From an uncultured Oscillospiraceae bacterium (GTDB lineage: Bacteria > Bacillota > Clostridia > Oscillospirales > Oscillospiraceae): a DNA stretch of 64,000 nt. The DNA is taken from contig CALWXL010000002.1 of the NCBI GenBank assembly GCA_944385485.1, forward strand, positions 42,350 through 106,349, read 5' to 3'. The position numbers and the translations under genes are program-made. Positions 35,774 to 43,409 of the stretch are shown piece after piece. The stretch's first letter is position 1. The number at the start of each line of letters is the position of its first letter. The notes under the pieces were generated by a model, which did not search any database, was not told the origin of the DNA, and worked only from the letters and a program-made list of their open reading frames with translations.

Positions 35774-38700
35774 GTGGTACAGCAATTTTCCAAGGTCCTC
35801 GCCGCCAACCGGGGCGAGATCGCCATTCGCATCTTCCGTGCCTGTCATGATTTAGGGCTTCACACGGTGGCCATGTACTCCAACGAGGACACCAATTCCA
35901 TGTTCCGCATCAAGGCCGACGAGGCATACCTCATCGGAGAGAACCAGTCGCCTCTGGGCGCCTATCTGGATATACCCGCCATCATCGACCTGGCCAAGCG
36001 CCGGGGCGTCACTGCCATTCATCCCGGCTACGGCTTCTTGTCGGAAAACGCCGACTTTGCCCGGGCCTGTGAGGCAAATGGCATCAAGTTCATCGGCCCA
36101 CCCTCCCAGGTACTGGCCCAGATGGGCGACAAGCTGGCGGCAAAGGCCACTGCCATCGCCTGCAACGTGCCCATCATTCCCGGCTCCACCCAGCCGTTGA
36201 AGGACGCTGACGAGGCGGTGGAGAAGGCTCTGAGCTACGGCTTCCCCATCATCCTCAAGGCCGCCGCCGGAGGCGGTGGACGTGGCATGCGCCGCTGTGA
36301 CAGCGTGGAGGATGTGCGCCGGGAATTTGAACTGGTGAAAAACGAGGCCCGCAAGGCCTTTGGCAACGAGGATATTTTCATCGAGAAGTTCCTGGTGGAA
36401 CCCAAGCACATTGAGGTGCAGATTCTGGCCGACGAGCACGGAAATGTGGTCCATCTGGGCGAGCGGGACTGCTCTCTCCAGCGCCGATACCAGAAGGTGG
36501 TGGAGTACGCTCCCGCCTGGTCGGTGCCCAAGAACACCGTGGAGGCCCTGCGGGCGGACGCCGTAAAGATCGCCAAGCACGTGGGCTATGTCAACGCCGG
36601 AACCGTGGAGTTCTTGGTGGACGGCAAGACGGGTCAGCACTACTTCATTGAGATGAACCCCCGGATTCAGGTGGAGCACACCGTCACCGAGATGGTCACC
36701 GGGGTGGATCTGGTTCGGGCCCAGATTCTCATTGCTGAGGGGCACCCCCTCTCCCACCCCGCCATTGGTCTCGGGCGCCAGGAGGACCTGCGCATCTACG
36801 GCTACTCCATCCAGTGCCGTGTCACCACTGAGGACCCCTCCAACAACTTCGCCCCCGACACGGGTAAAATCTCCGCCTACCGCTCCAGCGGCGGTTTTGG
36901 CGTGCGTCTGGACGGCGGCAACGCCGCTGCCGGAGCCGTGATCTCCCCCTATTACGACTCCCTGCTGGTGAAGGTCACCACCTGGGATAACACCTTTGAG
37001 GGCGCCTGCCGCCGGGCCACCCGGGCAGTGAACGAGGAACATGTGCGCGGTGTCAAGACCAACATTCCCTTTGTCACCAACATTCTCAATCACCCCGCCT
37101 TCCTGGCCGGAGCATGTCATACCAAGTTCATTGACGACACCCCTGAGCTCTTCGACATTGAGAGCAGTCGGGACCGCGCCACCAAGGTGCTCAAATACAT
37201 CGCCCAGATCCAGGTAGACAACCCGGACACCGAGCGCAAGCAGTACCACAAGCCCCGTTTCCCCACCCCCACCGGGAAGCCGCTCCACGGCCTCAAGCAG
37301 CTGCTGGATGAAAAGGGTCCCGAGGCGGTGAAGGAGTGGGTGCTGAACCAGAAGAAGCTGCTCATCACCGACACCACCATGCGGGACGCTCACCAGTCTC
37401 TCCTGTCCACCCGGATGCGTACCCGTGACATGCTCCACGGGGCGGATGGCACGGCGGAAATCCTCCAGGACTGCTTCTCTCTGGAGATGTGGGGCGGGGC
37501 CACCTTCGACACCGCCTACCGCTTCCTCCACGAGTCCCCCTGGGACCGCCTGGAGCAGCTGCGGGAGAAGATTCCCAACATTCCCTTCCAGATGCTGCTG
37601 CGGGGCTCCAATATGGTGGGCTACGCCAACTTCCCCGACAACCTGGTACGGGAGTTTGTGCGGGAGGCCGCCCGGCAGGGCATCGACATCTTCCGGGTCT
37701 TTGACTCTCTGAACTGGATCCCCGGCATGGAAGTGGCCATGGAGGAAGTTCTGCGCCAGAACAAGGTGCTGGAAGCCACCATGTGCTACACCGGAGACAT
37801 CCTGGACCCCAAGCGGGACAAGTATACCTTAAAATATTATGTGGATATGGCCAAAGAGCTGGAGCGCCGAGGGGCCCACACCCTGTGCATCAAGGATATG
37901 TCCGGCCTGCTCAAGCCCTACGCCGCCAAGAAGCTGATCTCCACCTTGAAGCAGGAGGTGGGCCTGCCCATCCACCTGCACACCCACGACACCACCGGAA
38001 ACCAGGTGGCCACCTATCTCATGGCCGCCGAAGCTGGAGTGGATATTGTGGACTGCGCCACCGCCTCCCTGTCCAGCCTCACCAGCCAGCCCTCCCTCTC
38101 CGCCGTGGTGGCGGCTCTGGAGGGCCAGGAGCGGGACACCGGACTGGACCTGCGGGAGATTCAGCGTCTGGACAACTACTGGGCGGACGTGCGTCTGCGC
38201 TACGCCAACTTTGATGAGGGCCTGAAGAGCCCCACCACCGACATCTACCGCTACGAGATCCCCGGCGGACAGTACACCAACCTGTATCCTCAGGTGGTGT
38301 CCTTGGGTCTGGGCTCCCGCTTCGACGAAGTCAAGGAGATGTACAAGACCGTCAACGACATGCTGGGTGACCTGGTGAAGGTGACTCCCTCCTCCAAGAT
38401 GGTGGGAGATCTGGCCATCTTCATGGTGCAAAATGACCTGACCCCGGACAACATCATCGAGCGGGGCAAGAGCCTGGCCTTCCCCGACTCGGTGGTCAGC
38501 TACTTCAATGGCATGATGGGTCAACCCGCCTGGGGCTTCCAGCCCGAGGGCCTGCAAGAGGTGGTGCTCAAGGGCGAAAAGCCCATCACCTGCCGTCCTG
38601 GCAAGCTGCTGCCCCCCGTGGACTTCGATGCTGTCAGGCAGGAGATGACCCGGTTTATGGAGCCTGAGCACATCACCACCCGTGGAATCCTCTCCTACTG

Positions 38701-39211
38701 TCTCTTCCCCAAGGTATACGAGGACTACCGCCGTCACCGTCAGGAGTACGGCTACATCACCCGCATGAGCAGCCATGTGTTCTTCAACGGCATGGCCATC
38801 GGCGAGACCAACAAGATCAACATCGAGGACGGCAAGACCCTGGTCATCAAGTACCTGGGGTTGGGGGACCAGAACGACGATGGCACCCGTACCGTCAACT
38901 TCGAGCTCAACGGCACCCGCCGAGAGGTGGCTGTGCCCGACAAGCGAGCGGAGGTCAAAGGCAAAGTGGTGGTCATGGCCGATCCCGAGGACAAGAGCCA
39001 AGTGGGCTCCTCCATCCCCGGTATGGTGTCCAAAGTGGCCGTACGCCCCGGCGATACTGTGGAGGAAAACCAGGTGCTGGCAGTCATCGAGGCCATGAAG
39101 ATGGAGACCTCTGTGGTAGCCCGTATGGCCGGTGTGGTGGACCAGGTGTATATCACCGACGGTTCCAACGTCAAGGCCGGCGAGCTGCTGATGACCATCA
39201 AAGTCAAATAA
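35774..39211 (+). CDS. pyc: pyruvate carboxylase
   Basis: A 1145-residue, single-chain pyruvate carboxylase making oxaloacetate from pyruvate, bicarbonate and ATP. The order is biotin carboxylase (LAANRGEIAIRIFRA, the ATP-grasp loop AAAGGGGRGMR, the MNPRIQVEHTVTE active site), carboxyltransferase TIM barrel (TDTTMRDAHQSLLSTRMRT, FRVFDSLNW, HLHTHDTTGN), tetramerisation region, and biotinyl domain with EAMKMET (biotinylated Lys about residue 1110). GTG 35774 is preferred since GGAGG is seven bases upstream; ATG 35768 is only one base from it. It is a single-gene transcript with terminator at 39228. Confidence 0.97.
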   Translation: MVQQFSKVLAANRGEIAIRIFRACHDLGLHTVAMYSNEDTNSMFRIKADEAYLIGENQSPLGAYLDIPAIIDLAKRRGVTAIHPGYGFLSENADFARACEANGIKFIGPPSQVLAQMGDKLAAKATAIACNVPIIPGSTQPLKDADEAVEKALSYGFPIILKAAAGGGGRGMRRCDSVEDVRREFELVKNEARKAFGNEDIFIEKFLVEPKHIEVQILADEHGNVVHLGERDCSLQRRYQKVVEYAPAWSVPKNTVEALRADAVKIAKHVGYVNAGTVEFLVDGKTGQHYFIEMNPRIQVEHTVTEMVTGVDLVRAQILIAEGHPLSHPAIGLGRQEDLRIYGYSIQCRVTTEDPSNNFAPDTGKISAYRSSGGFGVRLDGGNAAAGAVISPYYDSLLVKVTTWDNTFEGACRRATRAVNEEHVRGVKTNIPFVTNILNHPAFLAGACHTKFIDDTPELFDIESSRDRATKVLKYIAQIQVDNPDTERKQYHKPRFPTPTGKPLHGLKQLLDEKGPEAVKEWVLNQKKLLITDTTMRDAHQSLLSTRMRTRDMLHGADGTAEILQDCFSLEMWGGATFDTAYRFLHESPWDRLEQLREKIPNIPFQMLLRGSNMVGYANFPDNLVREFVREAARQGIDIFRVFDSLNWIPGMEVAMEEVLRQNKVLEATMCYTGDILDPKRDKYTLKYYVDMAKELERRGAHTLCIKDMSGLLKPYAAKKLISTLKQEVGLPIHLHTHDTTGNQVATYLMAAEAGVDIVDCATASLSSLTSQPSLSAVVAALEGQERDTGLDLREIQRLDNYWADVRLRYANFDEGLKSPTTDIYRYEIPGGQYTNLYPQVVSLGLGSRFDEVKEMYKTVNDMLGDLVKVTPSSKMVGDLAIFMVQNDLTPDNIIERGKSLAFPDSVVSYFNGMMGQPAWGFQPEGLQEVVLKGEKPITCRPGKLLPPVDFDAVRQEMTRFMEPEHITTRGILSYCLFPKVYEDYRRHRQEYGYITRMSSHVFFNGMAIGETNKINIEDGKTLVIKYLGLGDQNDDGTRTVNFELNGTRREVAVPDKRAEVKGKVVVMADPEDKSQVGSSIPGMVSKVAVRPGDTVEENQVLAVIEAMKMETSVVARMAGVVDQVYITDGSNVKAGELLMTIKVK

Positions 39212-39227
39212 CACACCATTCTCTCCT

Positions 39228-39266
39228 GGAGGAGATCCCTTTTGCGGGGATCTCCTCCATATTTTT
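39228..39266 (+). terminator. intrinsic terminator of pyc
   Basis: GGAGGAGATCCC pairs with GGGATCTCCTCC around a 7-base loop, followed by ATATTTTT. Confidence 0.9.
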
Positions 39267-39324
39267 CCCATGGTTCGGTATATCGTTCCCACCTCCTGTC
39301 CAAAATACCCGTGGAGGTGTTATT

Positions 39325-40026
39325 ATGAACCAGAAACCGAATATGTGGCAAAGAGTCGTGGAATTTGTCACGGGGAAGGGATTTTACCTTGCCGTGCTGG
39401 TATGTGTCATGGCCATTGGCCTGTCCGCCTACTTCCTCATCCAAGGCGTGCGCAGTAATCTGCCACAACTGGCCGACGAGCCCGCCTCGGGTACGGCATC
39501 CATCACCGTCACCCCCGCCCCCAAGCCCACCGCCACGCCTCGCCCCACACCCACGCCTGCTCCTACCCCCACGCCTGTGCCGCAGCCCACCCTTGCCCCC
39601 ACCCAGGCGCAGACCACTGCTGCATACAGCTGGCCGGTGAGCGGCACCGTAATCTCTTCTTTCTCCGTGGAGGCTCTGTCCTACAATGAGGCCATGGGAG
39701 ATTGGCGTACCCACGAAGGTATCGACATTGCCACGTCCCTGGGCACCCGGGTCCAGGCCACAGCCAAAGGCGTGGTGAGCCAGGTGTACGATGATGACGT
39801 GATGGGGGTCACCGTGGTGGTGGACCACGGCAACGAGCTGTACAGCGTCTACTCCAATCTGGCAGAAAATCCCCCGGTGGAAGTGGGCGACACCGTAGCC
39901 TCGGACACCGTGGTGGGCGAGGTAGGCGAGACCGCCGCAGCGGAGAGCGGAAAAGAACCCCACCTGCACTTTGCCATGTATGAAGGCGCCAACGCCGTCA
40001 ACCCCGAAACCTATCTGGGCCAGTAA
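39325..40026 (+). CDS. membrane-anchored M23 (LytM) endopeptidase, SpoIIQ-like
   Basis: A 233-residue protein with one N-terminal membrane helix (FYLAVLVCVMAIGLSAYFLI), a Pro/Thr-rich linker of T-P-x-P repeats (residues about 60-95) and a LytM domain. Zinc ligands look intact (HEGIDIA and HLHFAM). The layout matches clostridial SpoIIQ, the forespore partner of SpoIIIAH, and the gene ends 45 bp from the spoVT 3' part. GTATA and CAAAATA spaced 18 bases apart (39278-39307) weakly resemble a sigma-F/G promoter, but would place the start very near the ribosome site. A general cell-wall hydrolase is the alternative. Confidence 0.75.
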   Translation: MNQKPNMWQRVVEFVTGKGFYLAVLVCVMAIGLSAYFLIQGVRSNLPQLADEPASGTASITVTPAPKPTATPRPTPTPAPTPTPVPQPTLAPTQAQTTAAYSWPVSGTVISSFSVEALSYNEAMGDWRTHEGIDIATSLGTRVQATAKGVVSQVYDDDVMGVTVVVDHGNELYSVYSNLAENPPVEVGDTVASDTVVGEVGETAAAESGKEPHLHFAMYEGANAVNPETYLGQ

Positions 40027-40029
40027 CAA

Positions 40030-40066
40030 AGAGGGATGCACGAGGTAAACCACCGTGCATCCCTCT
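40030..40066. terminator. bidirectional terminator between the M23 gene and the spoVT 3' end
   Basis: AGAGGGATGCACG pairs perfectly with CGTGCATCCCTCT around an 11-base loop, followed by CTTTCTTAG on plus. It lies between two convergent stops. Confidence 0.8.
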
Positions 40067-40071
40067 CTTTC

Positions 40072-42216
40072 TTAGTTTTCCATGTGCCTACCCAAAAAAG
40101 ATGCTGCCATCTGGGCCATTTTTCCTTCCAGCTCCCCCACGGGGACATCTCCCTGCAGCAGCACCACGCTGCCCAGCACGTCCCCATGGCTGACGATGGG
40201 ATGGGCCACCTCCACCAGGTAGCGGCTATCTCCCTCCAGAACCGGGAGTTCTTCTGTCCCCCCAGCCATGCTTTTGCGCTGCTCCATGGCACCCCTCAGC
40301 TGACTGGACACCGTGCGCTCCAGCAGCTCCTTCCGGGGCGCGCCTCCCACCGCGATGCAGCAGTCCCGATCGGTCACCACCACCGGAACGCTGAGGGTCC
40401 GGTACATGGTCTCGCACAGATTTCCCGCCAGTTCCGTCATATCCTCCAGCTGGGAGTACTTGCGGAAAATCACGCCCCCTTCCCGATCGGTATAGATCTC
40501 CAGCGGGTCACCGTCACTGATAACATTGGCATGGAACACCTTGTTCAGATGCTTGTTAGACTCCTGAACGATGGTGACCGATGAGATATGCCCCATGCCC
40601 TCATTAAAATTTACGGCGCCCTCCAATGTCCCTGAGCGGAGTATGGCGTCCACATCCGATTGCAGCTGAATCTCAAGGTGGTCCTCGTAGACCTTGATCT
40701 GCCGGATGATCAGCTCCAGGTCGTTGCGATCCAAGGTATCCTTGCTCAGAACGTCGTGAAAGACCTCCATGGCAGTGCGGGCAGCCCGGTTGACCTGGAT
40801 GATGGTGTTGCGCTTATCGGATAGCATTTCAATTTGGTGGCTGATGCCCTCAATTCGCTTTTGCAGGTCCGCCTCCAGCTCGTCGTAGGTCTGCTCCAGC
40901 AGTTCTTCCTGTTCCGGGTGCTTCATCAAGTCCCGGATGCGCTGGCGTTTGGTGACCTTCAGCTCTTCCTGGAGATCCACCAGCACCTCGGCCAGGTGGT
41001 CGGCGCTCTGCTCCGTCTCCGCCACATCCTCCTGCTCCCGGGCCAAGTCCTCATTAAGCCGCTGGAGCATATCCGCTGAATGGTCCATCACCTGCCGGAC
41101 ATAGCTCTTCAGCAACTCGTCCAGCTTGTCCACTCGGATGTGGTGGGAGGTACATCCCGACCGCCCCCGCCGGTGGTAGGTGCCACAGGTGTAGGCGTTT
41201 TTCAAATCCTTCCGGCTCATGGCAAACATGGGGCTGCCGCAGTCTCCGCACACCAGGAACCCGGAGTACACATTGTCGTACTTTTTCACCCCCCGGTAGT
41301 TGGAGGTGGTACGCATTTCCCGCAAGGCTCGTGTGGTGGCGAAGGTGCGGTAGTCGATGATGGCCTGGTGGTGGTTCTCAATGACAATATGCTCGCCCTC
41401 GTCCTGGCGCATCTCCTTGCCGTTGATCTTCTTGCGGGTATACTTCCCCTGGCGCAGAGTGCCGATATAAAAGTCGTTATCCAGAATGCCCTGCACCGTC
41501 ACCAGGGACCAGCTCTGTTTCACTTCCCGGCGGTATTCCTTCCCTGCCGCTTCCTTTCGGGCGCGCTCATCCATACGGGCGGTGGGGATACCCTGGTCGG
41601 TGAGATAGTTGGCGATCTTTTTATACCCCCATCCTTCCTCATTATAGAGGCGGAAGATGGTGCGTACCACGTCCGCCTGGGTAGGGACAATCTCGAACTC
41701 CTGGCGGTCGTTGACAATGTACCCGTAGGGGGCGGCACAGATCCATTTGCCGTCTGCCTGCCGACGCTTGATGACGTTCTTCACCTTTTTGCTGGTGTCG
41801 GTGACGGGCATTTCGTTGATGAGAAATTGGAACTGGATTTTCAGCCAGTCATCGTCGTTGGGAAAGTCGATGCCATCCCCGATGGAGATGATTCGTGCCC
41901 CAGCATCCCGCAAGTCCTCCAGCTCCACCAGTCCCCGGCTGTTGCGGCGGGAGAAACGGGAGAAGTCCTTGACCACCAGGATGTCGTATTTGCGGCTCAC
42001 CAGTCCCTTGCGCATGGCCTGGTAGCCCTCCCGCTGCTCGAAGGTGTAGCCGGAGCGATCCCGGTCCTCGTAGAAGGTGAGGGTGCTGCCCGGAAATTTC
42101 TGCTTTACAAAGTCCTGGATGATGGCCTTCTGGTTTTCGATGGACACGTTGTCCCGGTCCAGCTCCTCATCCACCGAGATGCGGCAATAGCCGGCGATGT
42201 CATAGGTTTCGATCAC
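40072..42216 (-). CDS. large serine recombinase fused in frame to the SpoVT C-terminal GAF region
   Basis: 714 residues. Residues 1-150 are a resolvase-type catalytic domain (Ser14 in YCRISVD, VKDFSRFSRR); 165-300 a Recombinase domain (PYGYIVNDRQEFEIVPTQAD); then a zinc ribbon (CGDCGSPMF, TCGTYHRRGRSGC) and a long coiled coil (about 380-480). From GDP at 569-571 the protein becomes SpoVT (LEIYTDREGGVIFRKYSQLE, VVVTDRDCCIAVGGAPRKEL), ending with its GAF-like domain. The GTG start has GGAGG eight bases upstream. The recombinase should cut and join att sites. It is 18 bp downstream of an ankyrin-like gene and shares its promoter. The fusion arises from insertion into spoVT; the natural recombinase end lies at the far end of the element. 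Confidence 0.93.
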   Translation of the reverse strand: MIETYDIAGYCRISVDEELDRDNVSIENQKAIIQDFVKQKFPGSTLTFYEDRDRSGYTFEQREGYQAMRKGLVSRKYDILVVKDFSRFSRRNSRGLVELEDLRDAGARIISIGDGIDFPNDDDWLKIQFQFLINEMPVTDTSKKVKNVIKRRQADGKWICAAPYGYIVNDRQEFEIVPTQADVVRTIFRLYNEEGWGYKKIANYLTDQGIPTARMDERARKEAAGKEYRREVKQSWSLVTVQGILDNDFYIGTLRQGKYTRKKINGKEMRQDEGEHIVIENHHQAIIDYRTFATTRALREMRTTSNYRGVKKYDNVYSGFLVCGDCGSPMFAMSRKDLKNAYTCGTYHRRGRSGCTSHHIRVDKLDELLKSYVRQVMDHSADMLQRLNEDLAREQEDVAETEQSADHLAEVLVDLQEELKVTKRQRIRDLMKHPEQEELLEQTYDELEADLQKRIEGISHQIEMLSDKRNTIIQVNRAARTAMEVFHDVLSKDTLDRNDLELIIRQIKVYEDHLEIQLQSDVDAILRSGTLEGAVNFNEGMGHISSVTIVQESNKHLNKVFHANVISDGDPLEIYTDREGGVIFRKYSQLEDMTELAGNLCETMYRTLSVPVVVTDRDCCIAVGGAPRKELLERTVSSQLRGAMEQRKSMAGGTEELPVLEGDSRYLVEVAHPIVSHGDVLGSVVLLQGDVPVGELEGKMAQMAASFLGRHMEN
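40504..40526. other. left element junction (att half-site with 9-bp core)
   Basis: The core CGGGTCACC at 40504-40512 is identical to that at 57820-57828. Outside it (40503 downward) is SpoVT coding sequence; inside it the arm CGTCACTGATAACAT (40512-40526) is element DNA. The reverse complement of this arm matches the other element end at 13 of 15 positions. Confidence 0.85.
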
Positions 42217-42234
42217 ACCGCAATCCTCCTTTCG

Positions 42235-42939
42235 TTAGATAAACATGGTCCATACAGTATCTCCTGTTTTTTTATCCCGGATGTGTAATGGGGCATTGCG
42301 CAGACCGTGAGGGAGCCTGTCACAGGTAGATAAGTCAATCTCATAGACAAATCGGTTCCAGTCCCGAAAACTGGACAACCAAGACACATCGTTGCGTTCT
42401 ACCTCCACGCACTTTCTTATGTAGTCGCTGGCCTCCAATATGTGCGGATAAGACGCTACGAGCATCATCATCTTCATAGGATATCTCCATTCCTCCAACC
42501 ACGATTCATCATAGATTTCACACCCGACACATAGTCCCATGTCCAGGAAGATGTGGTTGAATAGAATTTCTGCAGAGACGACATCCAGTCCATGATCCAA
42601 CAGAAGTTTGAGCATCCGTATACCGCCCTCGTTGTTCATATGGGCCATCAACCATACCGGATTCAGATAGTCATCAATCTCCGGTGCTGTATTTGTGGTT
42701 GATACATCCATTCCATAGGCTAAGAACAGGCGCAGCAACTCTTGCCTTTTCTCATTGAGTTCTTCCTCCCATGCCACATCGATGAACATTTCATGCAGCA
42801 CAAAATTGTCATATTCTTTCTCGTCAAAAATACCCAGTGGGTCTGCCCCTTGTTGCAGCAGTACCTCTGCCCGTTCCACATCAGTTTCTTTTACCGCTTC
42901 CAATAGTGCTCGATTCAGTTCCAGCTGCTTGTATTCCAT
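42235..42939 (-). CDS. ankyrin-repeat-like protein, first gene of the recombinase operon
   Basis: A 234-residue protein with degenerate ankyrin-like helical pairs: LLEAVKETDVERAEVLLQQG followed by ADPLG, then LLRLFLAYGMDVST and RMLKLLLDHGLDVVSA. The C-terminal half (after residue 130) has no motif I recognise. Ankyrin repeats bind proteins; the partner could be the recombinase encoded 18 bp downstream, but this is only inferred from position. GGAGG lies five bases before the ATG. The promoter at 42994-43022 serves both genes. Confidence 0.72.
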   Translation of the reverse strand: MEYKQLELNRALLEAVKETDVERAEVLLQQGADPLGIFDEKEYDNFVLHEMFIDVAWEEELNEKRQELLRLFLAYGMDVSTTNTAPEIDDYLNPVWLMAHMNNEGGIRMLKLLLDHGLDVVSAEILFNHIFLDMGLCVGCEIYDESWLEEWRYPMKMMMLVASYPHILEASDYIRKCVEVERNDVSWLSSFRDWNRFVYEIDLSTCDRLPHGLRNAPLHIRDKKTGDTVWTMFI

Positions 42940-42993
42940 GGTATCCTCCTTTCAACAATATAGTTAGCCAAAACTTCTCTTGTTGTAGATAAC

Positions 42994-43022
42994 ATTGTAT
43001 ATCGGTTCTTGCGAAATTGCAA
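42994..43022 (-). promoter_or_regulatory. promoter of the ankyrin-recombinase operon
   Basis: On the minus strand TTGCAA (43022-43017), a 17-base spacer and TACAAT (42999-42994). The start would fall near 42987, about 48 bases before the ankyrin-like gene. It is a sigma-A type, so the recombinase is not obviously sporulation-controlled. Confidence 0.7.
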
Positions 43023-43041
43023 GGGGAAAATAACTGAAGCA

Positions 43042-43067
43042 GGGGAGGCAGTTTGCACTGCCTCCCC
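43042..43067 (-). terminator. hairpin terminator of the mobilization operon
   Basis: GGGGAGGCAGT pairs perfectly with ACTGCCTCCCC around a 4-base loop, seven bases after the stop of the 111-residue protein. The T-rich stretch that follows is weak. Confidence 0.65.
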
Positions 43068-43073
43068 CAAGTC

Positions 43074-43409
43074 TCACTGAGTCATCACCGGCTCCATTTG
43101 CATTTCCTTTTGTCTCTGCACCTCTTTCTCCGCTGATCGCCGACGGTTGTAGAGCAGGAGATCTCGGGTCTGCTCGTACAGGTTTTCCTCTCCCGACAGG
43201 AACACTGCTACCAGATACTTTTGCGCCTTGTACTGCTGGTAGATGGGTTTCAAGGATTCCCGGAACTCCGGGTCATTCTTTTCCTCTCGGGTCAGCCACA
43301 GCTCTACTACTTTACTTTTTTCACGTACGTTCATTTGCAATGGGCTATCATCTCCTATCCAATATTTTCCTCTATTTGCCTGAAAAATATTCACATGGAT
43401 GGTTCCCAT
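43074..43409 (-). CDS. small basic protein of the mobilization region, unknown function
   Basis: A 111-residue protein, or 86 residues if it starts at the internal ATG 43334 (MNVREKSKVVELWLTREEKN). The later start gives a more natural protein, but GAGG lies ten bases before ATG 43409 and nothing suitable lies before 43334. It is hydrophilic and mostly helical, with a charged tail (RRRSAEKEVQRQKEM). I do not recognise a domain. The first codons overlap the end of the relaxase frame by 19 bases. Its place behind the relaxase suggests an accessory role in mobilization. Confidence 0.65.
   Translation of the reverse strand: MGTIHVNIFQANRGKYWIGDDSPLQMNVREKSKVVELWLTREEKNDPEFRESLKPIYQQYKAQKYLVAVFLSGEENLYEQTRDLLLYNRRRSAEKEVQRQKEMQMEPVMTQ

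Noticed and set aside
39505-39600. Tandem C-rich repeats in the M23 gene, possible CRISPR or VNTR
   Set aside because: They encode a Thr/Pro linker; period is short and variable and there are no spacers.
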